Positions 54,437 through 63,732 are shown, counted from the first letter of the stretch. The stretch is 64,000 bases of DNA from Homoserinimonas sp. OAct 916 (GCF_003260275.1 NZ_QJHB01000008.1:124001-188000); one strand, 5' to 3'. Translations and numbers: made by a program. The notes: a model not told the origin generated them from the sequence alone.

Positions 54437-56080
54437 ATGAGCACCCGCAGCGTCAGCAACCAGTCTCCGCCGCGCATCGACGTCAACGAGTTCACCTCGA
54501 ACAGGCCGCTCGTCGAAGGCGTCGGACATTATGACGCGGGGTGGTCTGTCGAACAGCTGACCCAGATCGGCGCCCATGTCGCCACGGCAGAGTTTCAGGC
54601 CGCCTCGAAAGCCGCCGACAGGAACGAGCCAGAATTGGTCGCCTTCGACCCGTATGGCAACCGTATCGACGAAGTGCACTATCACCCCGCTTACCACGAA
54701 ATCATTGCCTCCGCCGTTTCGTACGGTGTGCATACGAGTGCGTGGGCCGAACCCGGGCCGGGCGCGAACGTGGCGCGAGCTGCGGGGTTCATGCTCTTCG
54801 CCCAGATCGAGCCCGGCCACGCGTGCCCGATCTCGATGACGCATTCCGCCGTACCCACTCTGCAGCTGCAACCCGACCTCGCCGACGAGTGGCTGCCGCG
54901 CGTGCTCTCACGCGGCTACGACAGTGCGCTGGCCGCGCCGTCTGGAAAGCCCGGAGCACTGTTCGGAATGGGAATGACCGAGAAGCAGGGCGGGTCGGAT
55001 GTGCGCGCCAACACCACTCGCGCGGTTCACCGCGGAGCGAACGAGTATGTCCTCACGGGGCACAAGTGGTTCTGCTCCGCACCGATGAGTGATGCGTTCT
55101 TCGTACTGGCGCAGGTGTCAACGGCATCGACCCCCGATGCGTTGACCTGTTTTCTGGTGCCCCGCGTGCTGGAGGACGGAACCCGAAACGTGTTCAACAT
55201 CCAGCGGTTGAAGGACAAACTCGGCAACCGGTCGAACGCGTCTGCCGAAGTCGAGTTCGAGGGCACCGTCGGGTACCTGACCGGCGAGATCGGGGCCGGC
55301 GTTCGCACGATCATCGAAATGGTGGCACGTACGAGGCTCGACAACGTGTACGGGAGTGCAGCCGGAATGCGTCAGGCCGTGGCGGAGGCGCTGTGGCATG
55401 CACGAAACCGCCGGGCCTTCGGGGCGCTCCTGATCGACCAACCCGCGATGACGTCCGTGCTGGCAGACCTCGCCCTCGAGTCGGAAGCGGCTACAGCAAC
55501 AGCGCTGCGCCTGGCTCGCGCGCACGACGATGACGCGAGCGATTCAGAGAAGAGTTTTCGGCGGCTGGCCACCGCCGTTGCAAAGTATTGGGTGTGCAAG
55601 CGCGGCCCGCAGCACGCCTATGAGGCAATGGAGTGCATGGGGGGCAATGGGTACGTGGAGACGTTCCCGCTGGCGCGCCGCTACCGGGAACAGCCGGTGA
55701 TGGCGATCTGGGAGGGCTCCGGCAACGTCATCGCACTCGATGTGTTGCGGGCAATGGCCCGTTCCCCCGAAAGCGTGACTGCGTTTTTCGATGAGGTGAT
55801 GCTCGGTGACGGCGGCAACTCCGTGCTCGATGCCCACATTGCCGCCACGACCCGGCTTGCAAGAAAGATCAGTGCAGCTGACAGCGGTGCCGCCCAGTTT
55901 CAGGCCAGGCGCCTCGTGGAAGATATGGCGCTCGCTCTTGAGAGCTCGCTGCTGGTGCGACGGGCACCTTCGGCCATCGCCGACGCATTCATCAGTGCGC
56001 GGTTGGGCACCGATCGCAGGCACGAATACGGGAGCCTTCCTGCGGGCACCGACTTCGACGCGATCCTCGTTCGCCACTAG
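54437..56080 (+). CDS. aidB: AidB-type acyl-CoA dehydrogenase family flavoprotein
   Basis: The start at ATG 54437 follows GGAAAGGTAG. The 547-residue protein matches AidB: VEGVGHYDAGWSVEQLTQIG, FDPYGNRIDEVHYHPAYHEI, MTHSAVPTLQLQPDLADEWL, GMGMTEKQGGSDVRANTTRA (FAD-binding), DNVYGSAAGMRQAVAEALWH and MECMGGNGYVETFPLARRYR. AidB is induced by alkylation stress and binds DNA; its enzymatic role is uncertain. The last 100 residues are AidB-like. No ada gene is adjacent. A hairpin at 56134-56165 lies after the stop. Confidence 0.93.
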   Translation: MSTRSVSNQSPPRIDVNEFTSNRPLVEGVGHYDAGWSVEQLTQIGAHVATAEFQAASKAADRNEPELVAFDPYGNRIDEVHYHPAYHEIIASAVSYGVHTSAWAEPGPGANVARAAGFMLFAQIEPGHACPISMTHSAVPTLQLQPDLADEWLPRVLSRGYDSALAAPSGKPGALFGMGMTEKQGGSDVRANTTRAVHRGANEYVLTGHKWFCSAPMSDAFFVLAQVSTASTPDALTCFLVPRVLEDGTRNVFNIQRLKDKLGNRSNASAEVEFEGTVGYLTGEIGAGVRTIIEMVARTRLDNVYGSAAGMRQAVAEALWHARNRRAFGALLIDQPAMTSVLADLALESEAATATALRLARAHDDDASDSEKSFRRLATAVAKYWVCKRGPQHAYEAMECMGGNGYVETFPLARRYREQPVMAIWEGSGNVIALDVLRAMARSPESVTAFFDEVMLGDGGNSVLDAHIAATTRLARKISAADSGAAQFQARRLVEDMALALESSLLVRRAPSAIADAFISARLGTDRRHEYGSLPAGTDFDAILVRH

Positions 56081-56133
56081 CGGGCTGCCCGGGCCAGCGG
56101 GCCCAGAACGGCGCGAAGGTGACCGACGACGAA

Positions 56134-56165
56134 GGGTGCGAGACGCGTATCTGCATCTCGCACCC
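56134..56165. terminator. Bidirectional stem-loop between convergent genes
   Basis: Ten-base perfect arms GGGTGCGAGA (56134-56143) and TCTCGCACCC (56156-56165) with a 12-nt loop lie between the AidB-like gene (plus) and the MMPL gene (minus). No strong T-run follows on either strand, but position and stem suit a shared terminator. Confidence 0.6.
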
Positions 56166-56195
56166 TCCTCAGATCACATCGGCCCGAGGCCTGCC

Positions 56196-58748
56196 CTACT
56201 TCCCCGACGCCTCTGCTGCTGGCTCCAGCTCCAGCTCCGGCTCCGCCTGGGCGGCGACATGCGCGGCACCCGGGTGCGAACGCTCGAGGGAGGCACCTTC
56301 GACGTCGACGTTCGGCAAAATGCGATCAAGCCATTTCGGCAGCCACCACGCCGCGTCACCGAGCAGGTGCATCGCGGCGGGAATGAGCAGCATCCGCACG
56401 ACGAAGGCGTCAAAAATCACACCGAACGCGAGGCCGAGGCCGATCGACTGGATCATCACAGAGTTCGAGAATATGAACCCGCCGAAAATCGCAGCCATGA
56501 TGAGTGCCGCAGCAGTGACCACCGCACGTCCCGCGTGCACTCCCCGCTGGACGGCGAGCCGGGACGGGCTGCCGTGGGCGTAGGACTCGCGCATGCCACT
56601 GACGAGAAACAACTGGTAGTCCATTGCGAGGCCGAACAGCACGCCAACCACCAAGATCGGCAGGAAGCTCAGGATGGGCCCGGGGTCGTGCACTCCGAAC
56701 ACGGGGGCCAGCCAGCCCCATTGGAAGACAGCCGTAATGACACCGAACGAGGCGAACAGCGACAATATGAAACCGATGGTGGCCGTCAGCGGTACGAGGA
56801 TCGAGCGGAACACGAGGATCAGAATGATCAACGAGAGCCCGACGACGACGAGAAGATAAAGCGGCAGGGCACCCGCCAGCTTCTCGCTCACATCGATGTT
56901 GCCTGACGCATTGCCGGCAACGCCGAGGGAATCAACACCCTCCAGGTTGAGCCCGCGCAAGTCGTGCACGAGCTGCTCGGTTGACTCGCTCGTGGGTCCG
57001 CCCTCGGGCACGACCTGAAAAGCGAGCAGCATATCGTCATCAGATACGCCGATCGGGGCGACAGCGACCACGTTGTGCTCTGATTTCAACGCTGTGCCGA
57101 TGCGCACCTGTTCGGCGACGAGATCTTCGCCGGAGACCTTCTCCGACATGTCCGCGACGACGACGAGAGGGCCGTTGACGCCGGCGCCGAACTTGTCTTC
57201 GATCAACTTGTACGACTTGTACGCGCTGGAGCTGACGGGTTCCGATGACCCGGCGGGCAGGCCGAGGCGCATGGAGAGCGCCGGCATCGCCACGATGAGA
57301 AGCACGATGACGCCGGCAACCACGGTGACGATGGCACGCATGGTGTTCATCGGCTTGTTCGGGACACGGACAGGGTCGGCGTGGCCGATCTTGGCCCGTG
57401 CCTTCTTCGTGAGGATCCGCGGACCGACCAGGCGCAGCAGCGCCGGAGTCAGCGTGATAGCGACGAGGATCGCCACAAACACCGCAACCGCACCCACCGT
57501 GCCCATGAGGCCGAGGAACGGAATCCCCGTGAGGTTGAGGGCCAGGAGGGCGATGAGCACCGTGGCCCCGGCGAACACGACGGCGTTGCCCGACGTGCCG
57601 TTCGCGAGCCCGATCGACTCCTGCAGTGGCACCCCGTTGCGCAGTTGCTTGCGATGCCGGTTCAAGATGAACAACGAGTAGTCGATGCCAACCGCAAGCC
57701 CCAGCATGACTGCCAGCACGGGTGTGACCGAGAGCATATCGACCGTACCGGACAGCGCCAATGATGCGAGCACGCCGACACCCACCCCGATGAGGGCGTT
57801 GATCAGGGGGAGGCCCGCGCCAATCAAGGTGCCGAGCATGACGAAAAGCACGATGGCAGCGAGAATGACGCCAGCGATCTCTCCCGGGCCCAGAATGTCG
57901 GGGATGGTCGCAGCGAGGTCGTTGGTGACCTCAACGTCGACGCCGGCGATGCCGGCGTCGTTCATCTCGTTGACGACGGCCTCTTTCGCCTCTGCCGAGA
58001 CCGTGTGGAGAGACTTGTCGAATTGGATGATGGCAATGGCGGTGGTCCCGTCACTCGAGACCTGGCGAATCTCGGAGGACAGCTCAAGCAGTTGGGAACC
58101 CTGCTCCAACGTTGCACTCTGCTTCTCCAGCTCGATGCGGGTCTGGTCAAGCTTTGCCTGCGTCTCTACGATCTGTGCAGTCCCGGCATCGATCTCGGCC
58201 TGCTGCGCGTCGAGCTGGGGCCCGGCGGCCTCGAGCTGACCCGCTGCCTCGGCCTGAGCGCGCGCTGCATCAAGTTGCTGCTGGCCCGCGTCGAGCTGCG
58301 CCTCGGCAGCGTCCACCTGAGCCTGACCCGCATCGAGCTGGGCGTTGCCGTCGGCGATCTGCTGACGACCGCTCGTGATCTGCTGTGACTGCTCGGCGAG
58401 CTGCCCCTGCACGACGAACGGGTTCGTGGCGCCCTTGACGCTCTCGAGGGCAGTGGTTTTCTCCAAGAGCTTGCCGATCTCCGCCTTCTGGGCCTCGGTG
58501 AAGCCGGAGTCATCGGTAGTCGTGAACACGACCGTGCCGAGACCTCCACTCGCTGCCGGGAACTTCTCGGCGAGCTGATCGCTCACCTCCTGAGTGGCAG
58601 TGCCGGGGATAGTCACGGCAGAGGTGAGCGTGCCGCCGAACACCGCGAACGCGCCGGCGGCGAGGGCCAGCAGGAGCAGCCACGCGACGACGACCGACCA
58701 GGCCTTGCGTGCGGAGAACCGACCGAGTCGGTAGAGAAGGGATGCCAT
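56196..58748 (-). CDS. MMPL-family RND-type exporter
   Basis: An 850-residue transporter from ATG 58748 (MASLLYRLGRFSARK); a TTG at 58757 is possible. Twelve membrane segments in two halves, with the conserved GIDYSLFILNRHRKQL (residue 350 area) and its mirror LFGLAMDYQLFLVSGMRESY, as in MmpL lipid or drug exporters. The large first periplasmic loop is rich in Gln/Ala, with a heptad-like stretch of about 100 residues (AQVDAAEAQLDAGQQQLDAA) that forms a coiled coil. The tail is hydrophilic (EPELELEPAAE). It follows its TetR regulator by 87 nt, and both are on the minus strand. Confidence 0.94.
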   Translation of the reverse strand: MASLLYRLGRFSARKAWSVVVAWLLLLALAAGAFAVFGGTLTSAVTIPGTATQEVSDQLAEKFPAASGGLGTVVFTTTDDSGFTEAQKAEIGKLLEKTTALESVKGATNPFVVQGQLAEQSQQITSGRQQIADGNAQLDAGQAQVDAAEAQLDAGQQQLDAARAQAEAAGQLEAAGPQLDAQQAEIDAGTAQIVETQAKLDQTRIELEKQSATLEQGSQLLELSSEIRQVSSDGTTAIAIIQFDKSLHTVSAEAKEAVVNEMNDAGIAGVDVEVTNDLAATIPDILGPGEIAGVILAAIVLFVMLGTLIGAGLPLINALIGVGVGVLASLALSGTVDMLSVTPVLAVMLGLAVGIDYSLFILNRHRKQLRNGVPLQESIGLANGTSGNAVVFAGATVLIALLALNLTGIPFLGLMGTVGAVAVFVAILVAITLTPALLRLVGPRILTKKARAKIGHADPVRVPNKPMNTMRAIVTVVAGVIVLLIVAMPALSMRLGLPAGSSEPVSSSAYKSYKLIEDKFGAGVNGPLVVVADMSEKVSGEDLVAEQVRIGTALKSEHNVVAVAPIGVSDDDMLLAFQVVPEGGPTSESTEQLVHDLRGLNLEGVDSLGVAGNASGNIDVSEKLAGALPLYLLVVVGLSLIILILVFRSILVPLTATIGFILSLFASFGVITAVFQWGWLAPVFGVHDPGPILSFLPILVVGVLFGLAMDYQLFLVSGMRESYAHGSPSRLAVQRGVHAGRAVVTAAALIMAAIFGGFIFSNSVMIQSIGLGLAFGVIFDAFVVRMLLIPAAMHLLGDAAWWLPKWLDRILPNVDVEGASLERSHPGAAHVAAQAEPELELEPAAEASGK

Positions 58749-58834
58749 GTTCGTCAAATTTCTTTCTTTGTGGCGGGGTTAACAGGTGGCGGCCTCGCGG
58801 CGCGTGATCGAAAGGATGCGGTGCGAAGCCTGAT

Positions 58835-59497
58835 TCAGCCGGTTGCCGAATCGGCGTCCCCGGTTTCGGCGAGCCTCGGCAATGGTGCCGGTGACAGAAG
58901 CTCGGAGACCACTTGGATCAGCGCGAACCGGATCTCGTCGGGCGGGCCCAATGCGTCGCCGGCGAAGGTCATGCCGGCGACAAGTGTGTAAGCCGCGCCC
59001 CCGAGGGCGACACCGAAACGGATTCTCTCCTGCGTGGTGGAATCAGCCGCGAAAAGACTGGCCGTGAGCTCGGCGATGAGTTCGTTGGCCCGGTCGATGA
59101 CGGGTGTTCCGCGCATCGATTGCCCCTGGTTGATGAAGATGTGCACTTCCAGTCGGTGCTCGAGCAGAAAGTCGACGAATGCCTCGACGAATGCGTCGCG
59201 GTCCATACGGGCATCACCCGCCGGCGTGAATGCGGCCAGAACCCGCCCGAGTCGGTCGATGGCGGGGCCGAGCACGGCCTCAAGCAAGGCCTCCTTCGAT
59301 GCGAAGTGATAGAGCACACTCGACTTCGAATATCCGGCCGTATCGGCGATGGCCTGCAGTGAGGTCGCACCGAACCCGACCAGCGCGAACTGCTCCAGCG
59401 CGATGGCCTTCAGCTCCGTGGCAGGGCTGGGCCTGGTCGAACCCGGCGTGATCGGTCGACCCTGCGCAACTGAGGCGTCAAGGGGGGAAGTGGACAT
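58835..59497 (-). CDS. TetR-family repressor of the MMPL exporter
   Basis: A 220-residue protein from ATG 59497. The HTH is IALEQFALVGFGATSLQAIA and TAGYSKSSVLYHFASKEALL; the ligand domain follows. The start has only GGAG-C before ATG, so it may be leaderless or start slightly differently. A 32-bp perfect palindrome (59503-59534) lies just upstream, overlapping the promoter, so autorepression together with the downstream MMPL gene is likely. Inducer unknown. Confidence 0.92.
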   Translation of the reverse strand: MSTSPLDASVAQGRPITPGSTRPSPATELKAIALEQFALVGFGATSLQAIADTAGYSKSSVLYHFASKEALLEAVLGPAIDRLGRVLAAFTPAGDARMDRDAFVEAFVDFLLEHRLEVHIFINQGQSMRGTPVIDRANELIAELTASLFAADSTTQERIRFGVALGGAAYTLVAGMTFAGDALGPPDEIRFALIQVVSELLSPAPLPRLAETGDADSATG

Positions 59498-59502
59498 GCT
59501 CC

Positions 59503-59548
59503 GACAGTATCTGACCGATCGGTCAGATACTGTCCGATCGGTCAGATT
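59503..59548. promoter_or_regulatory. Double operator for the TetR/MMPL operon
   Basis: A perfect 32-bp palindrome spans 59503-59534, with core CTGACCGATCGGTCAG at 59511-59526. It overlaps a second, near-identical copy in tandem: 59511-59529 and 59530-59548 are direct repeats of 19 nt (CTGACCGATCGGTCAGATA and CTGTCCGATCGGTCAGATT) with two mismatches. Two regulator dimers could bind side by side just upstream of the repressor gene. Confidence 0.85.
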
Positions 59549-59666
59549 CTCAGTTGTTTGCCAGAGAGTTCGACCGTTTTTCACGCAACCCAGACCTCCG
59601 TTGCAGGTTGCCCGGGGAAGAACCGCAGATTACCGGTAGCGTGGATGCCCAGGAGGTACTACTTCG

Positions 59667-59855
59667 ATGCGCAAATTCATTTTCAACACCAGTGTCCTCA
59701 GCGCGGTCTTCGGCGCCTGGTCGATCATTCAGACCACGCGTACCGGCCCGCGCGACTGGCGCCTGATCCTGATGTGGTTGAGCTGGGGCGCAACCGTGGC
59801 CATTGCGATCGGTTCTGCAAAGAAAGAGGCCGACGAGCTGCGCATCGAAGAGTGA
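59667..59855 (+). CDS. Small membrane protein of unknown function
   Basis: A 62-residue protein with CCAGGAGG upstream of ATG 59667. The sequence holds two hydrophobic stretches (IFNTSVLSAVFGAWSIIQ at 4-21 and LILMWLSWGATVAIAIGSA at 33-51) separated by a charged turn (RTGPRDW). The N- and C-termini are charged. It is divergent from the TetR operator and could be controlled from the same region. No family recognised. Confidence 0.6.
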   Translation: MRKFIFNTSVLSAVFGAWSIIQTTRTGPRDWRLILMWLSWGATVAIAIGSAKKEADELRIEE

Positions 59856-59999
59856 GTCCGACTGCCGGCCAAACCGTGGGCAACCGTGCGATACCACGGT
59901 TCCGCACCCCCCGTCGGCGTGTCATGGCGACTAACCGGCTGCGATCGGCGAAACTGGGGCCATCAGTTCAATTGGCAACAGTGCGTGAGGAGGGTTCCC

Positions 60000-60428
60000 A
60001 TGAGATTTCGTTGGCGTCGGCACGCCGCCGAGACGGTGGCCCCTGTCGTTCACGAACCACGGTTGACCGACGAGCAGGTGCTCGCGGTCGTTGAAATGCG
60101 ACTGAACGAGCATTTCGGTCCGCGCGGCTCATGGAGCGTCGTTCCCCGCAGCGCTTCAGACACCGATGTGCTGTTCCAAGAGTTCTTGACCCACTCGATC
60201 GCGGTGGAATTGACCACGGCCCTCGCTGAACGCTCTGCGGCGCCGGTCGAGGCAGTCGCCACCCCGGTTTCACCCGAGTGGCAGCCAGAGCCGATCACAC
60301 TGTGGGCCGAGACCGAAGACCAGTTGTTCCGTCCCGACCCCGCAGATCTGACTGCCTTGGTGGCTTCGATGACCCCGGTCGCACCCTCGGAGAACACTCC
60401 GACGGGGGCACGCCGCCACGTCGCCTGA
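60000..60428 (+). CDS. Hypothetical soluble protein
   Basis: The start ATG 60000 follows GAGGAGGG closely; a longer frame to 59886 is rejected. The 142-residue protein begins MRFRWRRHAAETVAPVVHEP and has a plausible helical middle (RLTDEQVLAVVEMRLNEHFG, LFQEFLTHSIAVELTTALAE) and a Pro-rich C-terminus. No known domain. It is on the same strand as the preceding small protein, 144 nt away. Confidence 0.55.
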   Translation: MRFRWRRHAAETVAPVVHEPRLTDEQVLAVVEMRLNEHFGPRGSWSVVPRSASDTDVLFQEFLTHSIAVELTTALAERSAAPVEAVATPVSPEWQPEPITLWAETEDQLFRPDPADLTALVASMTPVAPSENTPTGARRHVA

Positions 60429-60505
60429 CGGGCCTCAGTTCAGCGATCCACCGTCACCACGCCTCAGCCACAGCGCGTCCCACATCGAGCGGCATAGACC
60501 AAGCG

Positions 60506-61879
60506 TCAGTCGCCGTCCCAGTTCGACGGCCCCATGGTTCCGGCCTCATATTCGTCCATCGGGAACCCTTTCGCGTGCCACGCCTCCAATACTGGGCCCA
60601 CGATGCGCCAGCAGTGTTCTGCGGTATCGCCGCGCACTGACAGGGTGGGGTCGCCATTCAAGATGCCGGCCAGCACTTCGCCGTAAGGAAGCAGCTCCCC
60701 TGCCCCGAGGTCGGTGGTCAGCGTCGCGCGATCCAGCTCCTCCGGTTTGCCCGGGCCATTGACATTCAGCTCGAGGCTCAGCCGATCAGGGGTGAAATAG
60801 ATTCGCAGAACGGTCGGGCCAGTGAGTCCGGTCAGCCCGGTCGGCAGGTGCGGAACGTCTTTGAAGGTGACGATGATCTCGCGGCGCTTGTCGCACAATG
60901 CCTTGCCCGACCGCAGCACGAATGGCACGCGCGCCCACCGCCACGTGTCGATCTCCACCGTGACCTCGGCCAAGGTCTCCGTTCCCATTTTCGGATCAAC
61001 CCCATCTTCGTCGACGTAGGAGGGAATCGAACGGCGCCCGACCTTTCCGGCCGTGTACCGTGCTCGCCTTGAGGATTGCTGCGGGTTCGAGTCATACACC
61101 CGGGTTGCACGCAGAACCTGCCCCTTGGCGTCGCGCAGGTCGGCGGCCGACATGCTCGACGGCGGTTCCATCGCAAACACGGCCAACACCTGCAGCAGGT
61201 GGCTCTGGATCATGTCGACCAGGGCGCCGGCCTTGTCGTAGTAACGAGCGCGGCCCTCCAGCGCGAGTTGCTCGTCGTAGACGATCTCCACCTTTTCAAT
61301 GTGGGAGCTGTTCCACACCGGCTCGAAGACGCGGTTCGCGAACCGCAGTCCGACCAGGTTGAACACGGTCGATACGCCAAGGAAGTGGTCGATTCGGTGC
61401 ACCTGGGTCTCGGGAACCAGACTGAGGAGCTTCTTATTGAGGGCGTGCGCGCCGGCCTCATCGGTACCGAAGGGTTTCTCCAGCGCGAGAATCGTTCCCT
61501 TCGGCAGTGACACGTCAGACAACGCGTCACAGGCACGCGCGGTGATCGCCGGCGGCAGCGCGAAGTACATCGCCGGGGTGCCGTCGCAGGCCTCGAGCGC
61601 GGTGGTGAGGTCTCCCGCCTTTGTCACGTCGAGCCTCAGGTACCTGGTGTTCTTCAGCACGCGGTCGACCACGGCGGCGCTGGCCCCACCCTCTGTGAAC
61701 GACGCCTTCAGGATCGACTTCCAGCGGGCGTCGGTCAGTTCGTCGATCCCCGCTCCGATCAAGGTCACCCGCCGCTTGGGCTCCCGCGTCAACAGCTGCC
61801 CCAGCGCAGGTAGTAGCAGTCGGGCCGCCAGATCTCCACTCGCTCCCAGAATCAGAATTGTCTTGATCTGTTGTGCCAT
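60506..61879 (-). CDS. zwf: Glucose-6-phosphate dehydrogenase homologue (short)
   Basis: Start at ATG 61879 (MAQQIKTILILGASGDLAAR). The 457-residue protein is shorter than typical Zwf (about 500). The Rossmann motif GASGDLA, EKPFGTDEAGAHALN and the active site HRIDHFLGVSTV are recognisable. The catalytic pair RIDHxLG is present (His165), but the conserved Lys after LG in RIDHYLGK is Val169 here. FDFA-type NADP loop and downstream NNWRW-type features are blurred. A substrate other than glucose-6-phosphate, or low activity, is possible. It is divergent from the GH15 gene, with 38 nt between starts. Confidence 0.8.
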   Translation of the reverse strand: MAQQIKTILILGASGDLAARLLLPALGQLLTREPKRRVTLIGAGIDELTDARWKSILKASFTEGGASAAVVDRVLKNTRYLRLDVTKAGDLTTALEACDGTPAMYFALPPAITARACDALSDVSLPKGTILALEKPFGTDEAGAHALNKKLLSLVPETQVHRIDHFLGVSTVFNLVGLRFANRVFEPVWNSSHIEKVEIVYDEQLALEGRARYYDKAGALVDMIQSHLLQVLAVFAMEPPSSMSAADLRDAKGQVLRATRVYDSNPQQSSRRARYTAGKVGRRSIPSYVDEDGVDPKMGTETLAEVTVEIDTWRWARVPFVLRSGKALCDKRREIIVTFKDVPHLPTGLTGLTGPTVLRIYFTPDRLSLELNVNGPGKPEELDRATLTTDLGAGELLPYGEVLAGILNGDPTLSVRGDTAEHCWRIVGPVLEAWHAKGFPMDEYEAGTMGPSNWDGD

Positions 61880-61917
61880 ACCCAACAGAGTAGACCGCAC
61901 GGTGTCATGATGGAGCA

Positions 61918-63732
61918 ATGAGCCTCAACATTGAGGAATACGCCTTACTCAGCGACCGCCACACGGCGGCCCTGGTGGGCAGAGACGGCAGCATCGACTG
62001 GTTGTGCATGCCCCGGTTCGATTCACCGTCAATGTTCGGTGCACTCTTGGGCGATGAGAACCACGGCCGGTGGCTGCTCGCGCCGGAAGATCCTGACGCC
62101 ACGGCCAGCCGCTCCTACATCGAGGACACGTTCGTTCTGACCACGAGATGGACGACACCGACCGGTGTGGTGGACGTGACCGAGTTCATGCCCCTCGGCG
62201 ACGACTACGGCCGTGTGGTGCGGCGCGTGCACGGTGTCAGCGGCACGGTGAAGATGCGCCAGCGCCTGACCATCCGCTTCGGGTACGCCACAGCGATGCC
62301 CTGGGTCAGACAGGTACTCGATGATCACGGACATGGCCTGCTGGCGGTGGCCGGGCCGGATGCCATCATCCTGCGCGGCCCCCGCCTGCACGCGACCGAT
62401 CACCACCACGAGGCCACCACCACGATCGCCGCCGGCCAGACGGTAGATTCGGTGCTCGCCTGCTTTCGCTCGCACGTGGACACGCCCGAACACATCGACA
62501 TCGATGCCGCCCTCGCGAGCACTGTCTCGTCCTGGTCTGACTGGGTGGCGTCCTGCAACCACAGCGGCCCCTACCACGACGAGGTCATCCGCTCCCTCCT
62601 GGTGCTGCGGGCCCTGAGCCATGTGGAGACCGGCGGCATCGTCGCCGCGGCCACGACATCCCTTCCCGAAGACTTCGGCGGCTCGCGTAACTGGGACTAC
62701 CGCTACGTCTGGTTGCGGGATGCATCATTGACCCTGAGCGCCCTTCTCGAGCACGCCTATGTGGATGCCGCCCAGAGTTGGCGCAACTGGCTGCTGCGGG
62801 CGATCGCCGGCGACCCGAACGATGTGCAGATCATGTATGGGCTCGCCGGTGAGAGGTTTCTCGAGGAACGGGAGATCCCCAGCCTGCCCGGATACCAGGG
62901 CGCATCACCCGTACGCGTCGGAAATGACGCGGTCGGCCAGTTCCAGGCCGATGTGATCGGTGAGGTGATGGTGGCCCTGCACCAGGCGAGGGAGGCCGGT
63001 GTCGCTGAGGACGCGTTCTCGTGGCCGCTGCAACGAGCCCTCCTCAGCTTCATCGAGAAGAACTGGCGACGCCCCGACCAGGGCATCTGGGAGATCCGTG
63101 GCCCACAGAGGGAGTTCACCCATTCGCGGGTGATGGTGTGGGCGGCCCTCGATCGCGCTATCCGGGCGGTACGCGACTACGGCCTGCCTGGACCGGTTGA
63201 TCGCTGGGAGCGTCTGCGCGACCAGGTGCGCGAGGATGTCGAGAACAACGGCTTCGACGAGGCGCGCAACAGCTATACCCAGTACTTCGGCACCGACCAG
63301 GTGGACGCTTCGCTGCTGGTGCTCGCCCAGGTGGGGTACTGCGAGCCGGATGATCCGCGGATGCTGGGCACCGTCGCCGCGATAGAGGAGGATCTGCTGC
63401 GCGACGGGCTGCTTCTCAGGTACCGCACCGACAGCGGTCTCGACGGGCTGCCACCCGGAGAACATGCGTTCCTGGCGTGCTCGTTCTGGTTGGCAGAGCA
63501 ATATGCCCGTTCGGGAAGACTCGACGACGCCCACGAACTCATGGACCGGCTCGTCGGCTTCGCCAACGACGTCGGCCTGCTCTCCGAAGAGTACGACACC
63601 GGCGATCGCCGTCAGGCCGGTAACTTTCCGCAGGCGTTCTCCCACCTGGCGCTCGTGCAGGCGGCCGACGCCATCGCGGCGGCACAGACAGTGTCCACGA
63701 AGGCACCCACCGGGCCGACGCCCGCCAGCTGA
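61918..63732 (+). CDS. GH15-family trehalase/glucoamylase
   Basis: A 604-residue (alpha/alpha)6-barrel protein. ATG 61918 is 7 nt after TGGAG. N-terminal beta-sandwich: LLSDRHTAALVGRDGSIDWL. Catalytic region: SRNWDYRYVWLRDASLTLSA around residue 259-270, WEIRGP with general acid Glu392 and LLSEEYD with general base Glu557. GH15 members in actinobacteria include trehalases and glucan-1,4-alpha-glucosidases. The otsAB genes in the window favour trehalase, not proven. Lacks a signal peptide, so intracellular. Confidence 0.92.
   Translation: MSLNIEEYALLSDRHTAALVGRDGSIDWLCMPRFDSPSMFGALLGDENHGRWLLAPEDPDATASRSYIEDTFVLTTRWTTPTGVVDVTEFMPLGDDYGRVVRRVHGVSGTVKMRQRLTIRFGYATAMPWVRQVLDDHGHGLLAVAGPDAIILRGPRLHATDHHHEATTTIAAGQTVDSVLACFRSHVDTPEHIDIDAALASTVSSWSDWVASCNHSGPYHDEVIRSLLVLRALSHVETGGIVAAATTSLPEDFGGSRNWDYRYVWLRDASLTLSALLEHAYVDAAQSWRNWLLRAIAGDPNDVQIMYGLAGERFLEEREIPSLPGYQGASPVRVGNDAVGQFQADVIGEVMVALHQAREAGVAEDAFSWPLQRALLSFIEKNWRRPDQGIWEIRGPQREFTHSRVMVWAALDRAIRAVRDYGLPGPVDRWERLRDQVREDVENNGFDEARNSYTQYFGTDQVDASLLVLAQVGYCEPDDPRMLGTVAAIEEDLLRDGLLLRYRTDSGLDGLPPGEHAFLACSFWLAEQYARSGRLDDAHELMDRLVGFANDVGLLSEEYDTGDRRQAGNFPQAFSHLALVQAADAIAAAQTVSTKAPTGPTPAS

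Noticed and set aside
54104-54871. 255-codon minus-strand frame overlapping the start of the AidB-like gene
   Set aside because: Covers the intergenic region and the aidB 5' end, but its composition is not protein-like and no domain is found.
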